Assembly: GCA_002311025.1 (NCBI GenBank)
Contig: DBYY01000006.1
Coordinates: 1 to 64,000, forward strand
Direction of reading: 5' to 3'
Origin: Candidatus Proelusimicrobium tauri
GTDB lineage: Bacteria > Elusimicrobiota > Elusimicrobia > Elusimicrobiales > Elusimicrobiaceae
Length of the DNA: 64,000 nt
In this document: positions 25,232-33,699 of the stretch, in pieces
Position numbering within the stretch: position 1 is the first letter of the stretch
How the letters are laid out: each line of letters begins with the position of its first letter
The notes under the pieces: model-generated
The model's input: only the letters and a program-made list of their open reading frames with translations
The model's database searches: none
What the model was told of the DNA's origin: nothing
Made by a program: the position numbers and the translations under genes

Positions 25232-26053
25232 TTATAAAAGTTGTTCTGCTAAATAATCGGTAATTCCTTTATTGACTGCGGGGGTATCTTGCGTGAAATT
25301 ATGGTCAAAGCCGTGTAAAGTTTTAAGTATTGCATTTTGATAAATTTGGCTAAACTCTACGCCGTATTTATAAGGCACAAGTTGGTCATCTTGACTATGG
25401 ACAATAAGAACAGGGCCTTCATAATGGGAAGAAAGTGCGTAAATAGGAACAGTCGGAGTTGTTTCCAAAAAGGCACGGCCTACTTTTAAGCCATTAGATA
25501 AAGTGATATATTCCGGCACATTTTTTGGATTATAGCGTACGCCGAATAAATCGCCTTTTGCGGTATCTTCCGGCAGTTCAGGCGCAGGCGACATTAGAAC
25601 AATAGTTTTAATTTTTTCTTCGCCAAGGCCGCCTGCAAGCATAGCCGCTACCACTGCACCCATAGAGTGCCCCGTAATAGAAATAGATTTAATACGCGGC
25701 AATTTCGCAGCATACATATATACACGTCGCGCATCTTCAAGTTCATTTGGAATAGTCATATCCAAAAAAGAGCCTTCGCTTTGGCCGTGTCCGTTAAAAT
25801 CAAAAAGTAAAGTAGCAATACCACGATTATTTAATTGTTCGGAAAGGTCTGTCATTAAAGACATTTCTTTATTTGCATTAAAACCGTGCATAATTATTAC
25901 AAGCGGATAAGTTTTATTGTGTTTAGGCGTATTTAAAAGGGCAGATAATTTGCCATGGTCGCCTTGTATGGTAAATACTTTTTTTGTTTGCGTGTTTGCA
26001 CAACCGACAAAAAATAAAAATACCGATATAAAAAGTAAAGTAAATTTTTTCAT
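25232..26053 (-). CDS. Alpha/beta hydrolase lipoprotein
   Basis: 273 residues. The signal peptide ends in lipobox FVGC, so it is a lipoprotein facing the periplasm. Oxyanion-side motif HGFNANKEMS, nucleophile elbow GHSMGA (Ser near residue 125), acid in HSQDDQLVP and His in LHGFDHNF form a complete triad of the serine aminopeptidase/esterase type. The substrate is unknown; dipeptide-ester, acyl-ester and feruloyl-ester substrates are all possible. Confidence 0.88.
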   Translation of the reverse strand: MKKFTLLFISVFLFFVGCANTQTKKVFTIQGDHGKLSALLNTPKHNKTYPLVIIMHGFNANKEMSLMTDLSEQLNNRGIATLLFDFNGHGQSEGSFLDMTIPNELEDARRVYMYAAKLPRIKSISITGHSMGAVVAAMLAGGLGEEKIKTIVLMSPAPELPEDTAKGDLFGVRYNPKNVPEYITLSNGLKVGRAFLETTPTVPIYALSSHYEGPVLIVHSQDDQLVPYKYGVEFSQIYQNAILKTLHGFDHNFTQDTPAVNKGITDYLAEQLL

Positions 26054-26063
26054 ATTTAAGTTT

Positions 26064-27239
26064 TTATTTTATTGCGCCGGCTGGGCATACTAAATGACAA
26101 AGGCCACAACCTTCGCAACGCGTTTTATCTACCACGATATTGCCATCGTTTAATTGTAGGGCTTGGTATTCGGATTCCATACAAATACTAACACATTTGC
26201 CACAACGGCCGCATTTTGTGTGGTCTATTTGAGGATAGGCAAGCGGTGTTTTGGGCAAATCTTTATGAGCGGAAATAAAAGGTATTGCTCTATTTTTTAA
26301 CTCGCCGATATTATTAAACCCCTTTTCTTCAAGATAATTTTTCAAGCCTTTTAGCATAGGGCCAATAATCTTATAGCCGTTTAACATAATCTCGGTGCAG
26401 ACCTGCACGGCATCAGAACCGACAAGCATATATTGCACCGCATCTTGCCAAGTGGAAATACCGCCTTGTCCTAAAATAGGCAAAGCACTTGTTTGGCGCA
26501 TTTGTGCCACACAGCGTAGTCCAATCGGTCTAATCATCGTGCCAGAGCAGCCGCCAAAAGTTGTTTTACCGTTTACATTAAGAATAGGTTTTAAAGTTTC
26601 TAAATCAAAACCCATAAAACCTTGTACGGTGTTAATTGCGGAAAGACCATCTGCCCCGAATTCTTCCACCGCACTTGTAATGCTTGCGATATTTGAAACA
26701 TTTGGCGAAAGTTTAACAAAAACAGGTTTGTTTGAAACTTCCTTTACCCATTTTGTAATCTCAGCAGATATGTGGGCATCCGTGCCGATAGCCATACCGA
26801 TACCCTTTTCCGGCATGCCGTGCGGGCAGGAAAAATTTAATTCAAAAGCATCGGCAGGAGTATTATTCAAAGTTTTAACAAGGTCTTGCCAAGCCGTTTT
26901 ATTAACAGGAGCCATAATGCTTGCGATAATGACTTTAGTTGGGTATTTTTGTTTTAAAAAATTAATACCGTCGCACCAATATTTTATGGTTTTGTGGCTT
27001 AAAAGTTCTATATTTTGAAGGCCGATAATATTTTTTTTATCTTGTAAAACAGTATAACGCGGACTTGCTTCAATCATTTCAAGATCATCGGGAGTGATTG
27101 TCTTTAAAACAGCACCGCCCCAGCCCATTTCAAAAGCAATATCAATACTTTCAATTAAAGCCGTCGGTGGTGCAGAAGCAAGCAAAAATGGATTTTCAAA
27201 ATTTATTCCTAAAATTTTAGTTTGTAAAGTTGCAGACAT
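26064..27239 (-). CDS. preA: NAD-dependent dihydropyrimidine dehydrogenase-type subunit PreA
   Basis: 391 residues: an FMN-binding DHOD-like TIM barrel (1-300) followed by a ferredoxin domain with two 4Fe-4S motifs (CGRCGKCVSIC and CEGCGLCHLVC, ~335-385). The catalytic Cys is in NFSCPHGMPEKG near residue 132. PreA reduces uracil/thymine with electrons from the flavoprotein PreT, but no preT adjoins it here; electrons may come from another donor. The neighbours on both sides are unrelated, with 10 bases to the lipoprotein hydrolase. Confidence 0.9.
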   Translation of the reverse strand: MSATLQTKILGINFENPFLLASAPPTALIESIDIAFEMGWGGAVLKTITPDDLEMIEASPRYTVLQDKKNIIGLQNIELLSHKTIKYWCDGINFLKQKYPTKVIIASIMAPVNKTAWQDLVKTLNNTPADAFELNFSCPHGMPEKGIGMAIGTDAHISAEITKWVKEVSNKPVFVKLSPNVSNIASITSAVEEFGADGLSAINTVQGFMGFDLETLKPILNVNGKTTFGGCSGTMIRPIGLRCVAQMRQTSALPILGQGGISTWQDAVQYMLVGSDAVQVCTEIMLNGYKIIGPMLKGLKNYLEEKGFNNIGELKNRAIPFISAHKDLPKTPLAYPQIDHTKCGRCGKCVSICMESEYQALQLNDGNIVVDKTRCEGCGLCHLVCPAGAIK

Positions 27240-27351
27240 AAAAAACCTCTCTTTAAAACTTAATTATAGCAATTTTAAATTGCGCATTAGCATAAAATAT
27301 TGCAAAATATATTTTGTGTTTTAGTTGCTTTTTTAAGTAGGAGTAGATAAT

Positions 27352-28029
27352 ATGAAAAAATTTTTAGTTTTGTTTGTAATAATCGCAAGTTTTATTGCGC
27401 CGGCTTTTGCAGATAAAATTTCAACAGATAAATCTGACTTTGCCGAAATCAGCACCGTTATAGATGATGCCGCTTTTGATATACGCTATTATTCGTCAAA
27501 TAATTTTACGGGAAATAAAATAGACGGCTACAAAGCACCTCGCGCTTATATGACCAAAAAGGCCCTTGCTGCCCTTAAAATTGCGGCTGATGATTTAAGA
27601 GCACAGGGCTACCGCTTGCTTATTTGGGATTCTTACCGCCCGCAAAAAGCCGTTGATAATTTTGTTAAATGGATAAATGACCCCAGTGACCCCGGCGATA
27701 AAAGTTTTTACCCCAAACTTGAAAAAGATGATTTAATTGCAGGGGTTTATATTATGCCGAAATCAGGCCACACACGCGGCAGCACTATTGATTTAACTAT
27801 TATTACAAAAGACGGCGGTTTTGTTGATATGGGCGGAACATTTGATTTATTTTCGGAAGTTTCCCACCCCGATTATAAAAAACTTACCAAAAAGCAAAAA
27901 AAGAATAGAAAAATTTTAAGAGATGCTATGGTAAAAGCAGGTTTTAACCCACTTGATTCTGAGTGGTGGCACTTTACCTTAAAGGATGAGCCATACACAG
28001 ATACTTATTTTAACTTTGATGTTGAATAA
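27352..28029 (+). CDS. D-Ala-D-Ala dipeptidase (VanX/DdpX family), exported
   Basis: 225 residues with a signal peptide (1-20, ending PAFA), so unlike cytoplasmic VanX it acts in the periplasm. Zinc and catalytic residues of the family are present: Arg in DSYRPQKAV, His and Asp in SGHTRGSTIDLTI, Glu and His in SEWWHFTL. It should hydrolyse D-Ala-D-Ala released from peptidoglycan turnover. With no vanHA genes near, nutrient salvage is more likely than glycopeptide resistance. TAGGAG precedes the ATG. Confidence 0.92.
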   Translation: MKKFLVLFVIIASFIAPAFADKISTDKSDFAEISTVIDDAAFDIRYYSSNNFTGNKIDGYKAPRAYMTKKALAALKIAADDLRAQGYRLLIWDSYRPQKAVDNFVKWINDPSDPGDKSFYPKLEKDDLIAGVYIMPKSGHTRGSTIDLTIITKDGGFVDMGGTFDLFSEVSHPDYKKLTKKQKKNRKILRDAMVKAGFNPLDSEWWHFTLKDEPYTDTYFNFDVE

Positions 28030-28037
28030 GAGATAAA

Positions 28038-29282
28038 TTACAAATTTTTAATGGCCCAATTTTTGGGGTATAAGTTATTTGCTCTATCGCCAAGATTTTT
28101 CATAAAACCAAGAGGGGTATTTTTATAGCACACAATAACAAAACCTTTTGGCGTATCGGCGGGTAAAGCAAAACTTTCGCGGTGCAAGAATCGGCGCGTT
28201 TGTTCTAAAGTTAAATCAATTTGCGGATATTTTTCTTTGGGAAAGTTCAAAGAAAGAGCCTGCGCGGCAGTGGGTATTTGTTCTTTGCCTTTTTGCTCCG
28301 GTAACGGATTTCCGTCATAAAGTAAATGTATAAGTTTGTTTTGTTGTGCGTGGCGGCGCGCCGTTTGCGGTAACATTGCCGGCTTTGAAGACGTACCTTT
28401 TTTACGCAAAACTGTCATAAAAAGCCCTTCGCTTTTCGTCGTTCCGGGTATAAAACGGTAAACCGGCTCTTGCCAATCTTTAAGTAAAGAACCTTGAATT
28501 TGCCATTCGGGTTTTACTAAAACAGGCAAAATTTCCGCGCCGAGTTCTTCGACTATAAATTTAACATTTTCCTCATTTTCACGGGTGTTAAAAGTGCAAG
28601 TGCTGTAAATTAAAAATCCGCCTTCTTTAAGGCATGGCCAAATATCGCTTAAAATCTGACGTTGGCGTTTTTGGCAAAAAAGGACACTATTTAAACTCCA
28701 CTCTTTTATGGCCTCATTATCTTTTCTAAAAAGCCCTTCGCCCGAGCAAGGAGCGTCCACTAAAATTAAATCAAAATACCAATTTGTTTTATTAAAATCT
28801 ATGGGATAATTATGTGTTACCAAAACTTCGCTATGGCCTTGTTTTTGTATATTTTCAAGCAAGATATTTGCACGCCTTCTATCCACTTCATTACTAACAA
28901 GCAAGGAATCTTGCGGCAAAGCAGCACGCATTAAAGTTGATTTACCGCCAGGGGCGGCACATAAATCTAAAGCAAGAATAGGTTCTTTTACATATTGACG
29001 CAAAACTTGGTCTAAGAACATTGAGCCTGCTTCCTGCACATAATAAGCACCGGCGTGTAAAAGCGGATCTTTTGTAAAATTAGGCCTTTCCTTAAGCCAA
29101 AAACCATTTTTACACCAAGGCACAGGTTGGGCATTTTTAAAAATAGGTTCAGCAGGCAACTTCCACGGATTTAGGCGGATACTTGTTAGAGTTTCCTCTT
29201 CAAAAGCCGATAAAAAACCTTGCCACATTTCTGCGCCAAATAAAGCGGAAGTATAATCTATAAATTCTTTAGGTAAATTCAT
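28038..29282 (-). CDS. RsmF-like rRNA (cytosine-5) methyltransferase
   Basis: 414 residues. N-terminal NOL1/NOP2/Sun domain with SAM-binding LCAAPGGKST (near residue 107), the catalytic Cys pair in DAPCSGEGLFRK and STCTFNTRENEE, and a C-terminal PUA-like domain (~330-414). Methylates a cytosine in rRNA, as RsmF/YebU does in 16S rRNA. The C-terminal layout favours the RsmF group over RsmB. It converges on the VanX-like gene with 8 bases between stops. Confidence 0.9.
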   Translation of the reverse strand: MNLPKEFIDYTSALFGAEMWQGFLSAFEEETLTSIRLNPWKLPAEPIFKNAQPVPWCKNGFWLKERPNFTKDPLLHAGAYYVQEAGSMFLDQVLRQYVKEPILALDLCAAPGGKSTLMRAALPQDSLLVSNEVDRRRANILLENIQKQGHSEVLVTHNYPIDFNKTNWYFDLILVDAPCSGEGLFRKDNEAIKEWSLNSVLFCQKRQRQILSDIWPCLKEGGFLIYSTCTFNTRENEENVKFIVEELGAEILPVLVKPEWQIQGSLLKDWQEPVYRFIPGTTKSEGLFMTVLRKKGTSSKPAMLPQTARRHAQQNKLIHLLYDGNPLPEQKGKEQIPTAAQALSLNFPKEKYPQIDLTLEQTRRFLHRESFALPADTPKGFVIVCYKNTPLGFMKNLGDRANNLYPKNWAIKNL

Positions 29283-29306
29283 AAATATTTTTTAGTTGAT
29301 TGATGA

Positions 29307-31118
29307 CTAACGGCCACCACCGCCACCACCACCGCCGCCGCCACCGCTGCAGCCACCACCGCCGCTACCGCTACCGGAAGGCATAGAAGAACCGACACCG
29401 CTTGCCAGTGCCCCTGAAACAGCAGTAATACCACCGGCACAAGCAACACATTTATCTATAGTTGCTTGAGATAAAGTGTTAGTAAATTTCTTAATCCATT
29501 GGTTTTCTAAACCCATAGCAAAAGCATAGGGTAAATATTCGCAGAAAATTCTTTCCTCATCCATAGGATTAGAAACAGCAAAGCGGTTAACTTCGGCTGT
29601 TTCAATATATTTTTTAAAACCATTTAATTTCTCAAAGAATTCTCTACCCAAAGGAGTCACATTAGGAATTAACTGCATGTAATACCCTAAGCCCCACAGG
29701 GATGCGATATAAAATACTAAGCATAAAAAGGCACTTGGAGAGTTTATCATCTGCGACCAAAATAGACTATAAAAACCGATAATGCAAATTCTGATAAGTA
29801 TTTTAAATAACGGATTCTTAGCAACAAATGGAAATATTACAAAAAACGCCGAAAAATGCAGATTGATAAAAATTGCCGACGGAGAAGTAAAAATAAACGG
29901 CACTATACCCAACAAAGCCACAATTATAACAGCTTTTACAATATAACTGCCGTTTCCTACTATATAAGTTTTGCTTTCTTCTGTAAAAGATTTGTTTAAT
30001 TGTTTTATAATTGCGTTAAGCATAACTCCGGTGGTAAAATCTAGCACACATACATCCCCACCGGAAAAGACAAATAATTTATTAAGGACCATTTTTTCTT
30101 CTTGGGACAAATTTTCGTCGGCGGTTTTTTTACGCAACATACTAATTTGAACAGATCCAAAAGTTCTTTTTTCTGTCTGTATTTCAATATAACCTTTCAT
30201 AGCCAAATCCAAAAGTATGCAGGCTATAAATTTGGAATCTGCCATTTTGTTATATAAAAAATAAGTAAAAGCAGGCGAAATGCCTTGCGGCGGTTCATAA
30301 CGCACAACATTTGAATAAACAGGGTCGCGCCCGACTTTGAGCCAAGAACATACAGCATATATTATAAGAAAAATAAATAATGCAAAAGAAAATAATACTG
30401 AAAAAGAAAAACTATCTTTAAGGCGCGTAAGAAAAGGCGGCTGCTCTACTGCACCTTTATCAAAGGGAACAGCTATTGTAAAACCTTCCCTATAAGAAAG
30501 CGGGTGGGTTGTTTCAAAAGTTAAATTGCCGACTTGGCGGGCATTAGATTCTTTAGCGCCTTTGCGGCCTGTATATAAAGAAATATTTTCCGATTGCACG
30601 CGAGCATTTGCCGGCAAATTGACCTGGGCGCGCGCCTTATCTATAACAAAATTCCAATCATTACCTGTTATATTCCAATATAATTCGTCATAATTTTTAA
30701 AAAATTTTATTGCATTTTTATAGGTATAATTAAAGGAATAAGTATGACGGCCCTGCGGTATATAGTTATTATTACCAAAGTTAATACGCAAATTGCGCCC
30801 CTTATTTTCAGTAAAAAAAGGATGTGTTTGCCCGTCCATAGTTAAAGAAATAGAACCTAACTGATTGCCAAACGAAACAGGTATATCACGATAGATACCG
30901 CGCCTAATTTGTTGATGTTTGGCATTAAGAGTGATACTTTCTGTAATATTTATTGAGCCATCTGTTTGGACATTTATTTTTACATCAAATAAATAAATCT
31001 TTTCCGGATCATGCGCGGGATTACGATAGTTGGGATCAAAAGGATCATCCCAGGCAAAAGCAACACAGGCAATAAGGACAAAAAAACAACTTGCTATTAA
31101 GTTAAATATTTTTCTCAT
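29307..31118 (-). CDS. DUF2207 family membrane protein with poly-Gly tail
   Basis: 603 residues. A signal peptide (1-23) is followed by the exported DUF2207 beta domain (~40-225), one membrane segment (~240-262), the conserved WLKVGRDP and GISPAFTYFLYNKMADSKF region, and a block of further membrane segments (~395-480). The C-terminus is a run of Gly with a few Ser, ending GGGR, a low-complexity tail common in this family. The function is unknown. A shortened paralogue fused to a macrodomain lies divergently at 31814. Confidence 0.85.
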   Translation of the reverse strand: MRKIFNLIASCFFVLIACVAFAWDDPFDPNYRNPAHDPEKIYLFDVKINVQTDGSINITESITLNAKHQQIRRGIYRDIPVSFGNQLGSISLTMDGQTHPFFTENKGRNLRINFGNNNYIPQGRHTYSFNYTYKNAIKFFKNYDELYWNITGNDWNFVIDKARAQVNLPANARVQSENISLYTGRKGAKESNARQVGNLTFETTHPLSYREGFTIAVPFDKGAVEQPPFLTRLKDSFSFSVLFSFALFIFLIIYAVCSWLKVGRDPVYSNVVRYEPPQGISPAFTYFLYNKMADSKFIACILLDLAMKGYIEIQTEKRTFGSVQISMLRKKTADENLSQEEKMVLNKLFVFSGGDVCVLDFTTGVMLNAIIKQLNKSFTEESKTYIVGNGSYIVKAVIIVALLGIVPFIFTSPSAIFINLHFSAFFVIFPFVAKNPLFKILIRICIIGFYSLFWSQMINSPSAFLCLVFYIASLWGLGYYMQLIPNVTPLGREFFEKLNGFKKYIETAEVNRFAVSNPMDEERIFCEYLPYAFAMGLENQWIKKFTNTLSQATIDKCVACAGGITAVSGALASGVGSSMPSGSGSGGGGCSGGGGGGGGGGGR

Positions 31119-31187
31119 ATTTAAGATTATATAAAAAATAAACTGATATAATAAAAATATCAGAATTCTTTAAAAACCTAAAAAATT

Positions 31188-31786
31188 ATGAAAAAAACTA
31201 TATTATACATTCACGGAAAAGGCGGCAGTGCCAAAGAAGCAAACCATTATCAAATGCTTTTGCCAGATTATCATATAATAGGACTAGATTATAAAACTAA
31301 TACCCCTTGGGAAACTAAAGAAGAATTTTTAAATTTATATAAGGAACTTACCGAAAAATATAAAAGTATAAGTATTATTGCAAATAGTATCGGCGCCTAT
31401 TTTGCCATGAACGCTTTTGCCGGCGCACAAATTGAGCAGGCCTTTTTTATTTCGCCCATAGTTGATATGGAAAAACTTATAAAAAATATGATGCTTTGGG
31501 CAAATATCACAGAACAAGAATTAGAAGAAAAAAAGAAATTAAAACAAGTTTTGGGGAAGTTTTATCTTGGCAATATTTTTGTTATATCCGCAAAAACCCT
31601 ATTATATGGAAAAAGCCCACACATATTTTATACGGAGAGAAAGATAATTTAACTGATACAGAAACAATTTCCTCCTTTGCCGCACAAACTAAAGCCACCC
31701 TTACCGTAATGCCAAACGGCGAACATTGGTTTCACACCGCTGAGCAAATGGCTTTTTTGGACTCTTGGCTAAAGCGATATTCATAA
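31188..31786 (+). pseudogene. Alpha/beta hydrolase interrupted by one -1 frameshift at an A7 run
   Basis: Two overlapping frames make one ~200-residue hydrolase: HGKGG near the start, nucleophile elbow IANSIGA (Ser) in the first frame, then YGEKDNLT (Asp) and PNGEHWFH (His) in the second. The first frame runs on to 31652 but leaves the family pattern after LEEKK; the second picks it up as KTSFGEVLSW. The switch is at 31528-31534, a run of seven A followed by G. In frame 0 it reads GAA AAA AAG, the classic -1 slippery heptamer A AAA AAG of dnaX, and a -1 shift joins the frames exactly. It may be a pseudogene, a base-calling error, or a frameshift-expressed gene. Confidence 0.8.
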
Positions 31787-31813
31787 TGTTTTAATTTTTG
31801 CTACAATTTTTTT

Positions 31814-33595
31814 ATGAAAAATATTATTTCTTTAATGAGTAAAAAAGTTCTCTATGTGATTGTTTTTATTCTTTGTTTTTTTCTTTTACTGGTAAGTTTG
31901 GTTGTTCTTTGTACTGTTATTGTGAGTATTTATTCAGTTGAAGCAAGTTCCAATACTCATGGAATAGTTCTTAAACTTTCTCTATCCTTATTTATAATCT
32001 TAGTTGTTTATACTCTTGGCACTTGGCTTAAAATAGGGCGTGATCCTTATTATTTAGCCATACCGCAAACAAATCCACCGAAAAATGTTTCGCCCGCATT
32101 TGCTTACTATCTGTATAATGAAATGGCAGATGCTAAATTGCTATCCTGTATAATTTTGGATTTGGTTATGAAAGGATATATCGAAATTGAAACAGAAGGA
32201 AAAGGCCTTTTTACAAAAGTCGTTTTAACGCGTAAAAAACGTGCCGGAGGAGATGCTCTTAAAGATTATTTACCGCCGGAAGAAGAACTGTTGATTGAAA
32301 GATTATTTGATTATTCTGGTTCTTGCGTTTTAGATAGATCTGATGCCAATTTAAGTATACGCTTTGAAGATATAAGAAACCTTATAGAAAATCGCTTTAT
32401 AATAAGAAGAAACCCATATGTTATCGGTAATCAAAGATATACTATTATTGCTATTATACTTGTTTTGGCGTTGGGGATATTACCATCTCTTTTTTATGCA
32501 ACGCCGCTAATTACTTTTGTAAATATCTGTTTTGTGTTGTCTTTCGTGATAATTACTGGCATGGTTCATAATCCCTATAAAAAAGTAATTGCAATTATAG
32601 TTAACACAATTGTGTTTTTTGGGTTTTTTACTTTTTTCGGTTTGTTTAGAGGATTTCATTATGAGGGGTTTTCCGTTACGCAATTATTGTTGCTTATCGG
32701 GCTTTTGATAGTTTCTTTTTATACTTCACTTATTCGCAATGTAACGCCTGAAGGTAAAAAACTTTTTGAAGAGTTAAACGGCTTTAGAAAATATCTCCGA
32801 ACAGCGGAGATTTATCGTATTTATGCTTCTAATCCGACAGAGGCTGAAAGAGTTTTCTGCGAATATTTGCCCTATGCTTTTGCTATGGAGTTACATAACC
32901 CGTGGATTGCAAAATTTTCAAGTAATGTATCTAGGGCAGCCATAAACCAAGTTATAGCAAGTATGGGCAGTATGTATGTCGTTTCCCATACCTTAACCGA
33001 TATTATTTATTCTTACCTAAACAATAGGCATCTTAACGGTTTTAGCAGTGAAGATAATGTCAGTAAAAAACGCTTTACAAAACGATTGGACAATGTTGAT
33101 ATGCTTAAAGTTATTCAATATGATATAACCAAAATGGAAGTTGACGTAATAGTAAATGCCGCAAATAAAACTTTGCTTGGCGGTGGCGGAGTTGACGGCG
33201 CAATACACCGTGCCGCCGGAGCGAGACTACTAGAAGAGTGTCGCAAACTCGGGGGTTGTAAAACCGGCGAAGCCAAAATAACTTCCGGCTATAATTTGCC
33301 TTGTAAGTATGTGATTCACACCGTTGGTCCTGTTTGGCATGGAGGGAATAATGGTGAGGCTCTTGCTTTAAAAAACTGCTATATTAACTCGCTACAACTT
33401 GCCGAGAAATATGTTTGTAAGAGTATTGCTTTTCCTTGTATTTCAACGGGGGTTTATCACTTCCCAAAAGAGCAAGCCGCAAAAATAGCCGTAAGTGCAG
33501 TTAAAGAATTTTTACCTAATCTAAAAGAACTTAAAGAAATTATTTTTGTCTGCTTTTCCGCCGAAGATAAGGCCTTGTATGATAGTTTAATCTAA
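31814..33595 (+). CDS. DUF2207-type membrane region fused to an ADP-ribose macrodomain
   Basis: 593 residues in one unbroken frame. Residues ~1-400 match the membrane half of the DUF2207 protein at 29307 (TWLKIGRDPYY, VSPAFAYYLYNEMADAK, FCEYLPYAFAME), but the exported beta domain is gone: it begins at the first membrane helix. A Lys/Arg-rich linker (~405-422) leads to a complete MacroD-type macrodomain (~424-593) with VIVNAANKTLLGGGGVDGAI, catalytic-type Asp in that loop, GCKTGEAKITSGY and STGVYHFP. Macrodomains remove or bind ADP-ribose and O-acetyl-ADP-ribose; here one would be tethered to the inner membrane, facing the cytoplasm. No ribosome site is seen before the ATG; TACAAT lies 6 bases upstream, so a leaderless mRNA is possible. 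Confidence 0.88.
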   Translation: MKNIISLMSKKVLYVIVFILCFFLLLVSLVVLCTVIVSIYSVEASSNTHGIVLKLSLSLFIILVVYTLGTWLKIGRDPYYLAIPQTNPPKNVSPAFAYYLYNEMADAKLLSCIILDLVMKGYIEIETEGKGLFTKVVLTRKKRAGGDALKDYLPPEEELLIERLFDYSGSCVLDRSDANLSIRFEDIRNLIENRFIIRRNPYVIGNQRYTIIAIILVLALGILPSLFYATPLITFVNICFVLSFVIITGMVHNPYKKVIAIIVNTIVFFGFFTFFGLFRGFHYEGFSVTQLLLLIGLLIVSFYTSLIRNVTPEGKKLFEELNGFRKYLRTAEIYRIYASNPTEAERVFCEYLPYAFAMELHNPWIAKFSSNVSRAAINQVIASMGSMYVVSHTLTDIIYSYLNNRHLNGFSSEDNVSKKRFTKRLDNVDMLKVIQYDITKMEVDVIVNAANKTLLGGGGVDGAIHRAAGARLLEECRKLGGCKTGEAKITSGYNLPCKYVIHTVGPVWHGGNNGEALALKNCYINSLQLAEKYVCKSIAFPCISTGVYHFPKEQAAKIAVSAVKEFLPNLKELKEIIFVCFSAEDKALYDSLI

Positions 33596-33618
33596 AAATA
33601 TAAATATTTAAAATATTA

Positions 33619-33646
33619 AACTGCTCTATAAATAGGGTAGTTTTTT
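33619..33646 (+). terminator. Intrinsic terminator after the macrodomain fusion gene
   Basis: AACTGCTCTA pairs with TAGGGTAGTT (10 bp with two G-T wobbles), followed by a run of six T. It lies 24 bases after the stop at 33595. Confidence 0.75.
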
Positions 33647-33699
33647 GTTTGGCATATAAATAATTTATTTTTTGTAGTTAAAAATAATATAATATAGTT

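Noticed and set aside
27352..28029. VanX-like gene as part of a glycopeptide-resistance cluster
   Set aside because: It has a signal peptide and no vanH, vanA or vanRS neighbours; periplasmic dipeptide salvage is more likely.
31815..33595. The DUF2207-macrodomain frame as an assembly join of two genes
   Set aside because: The frame is continuous, the linker has no stop or repeated junction, and both parts have normal codon use; kept as a genuine fusion, with the check stated in findings.
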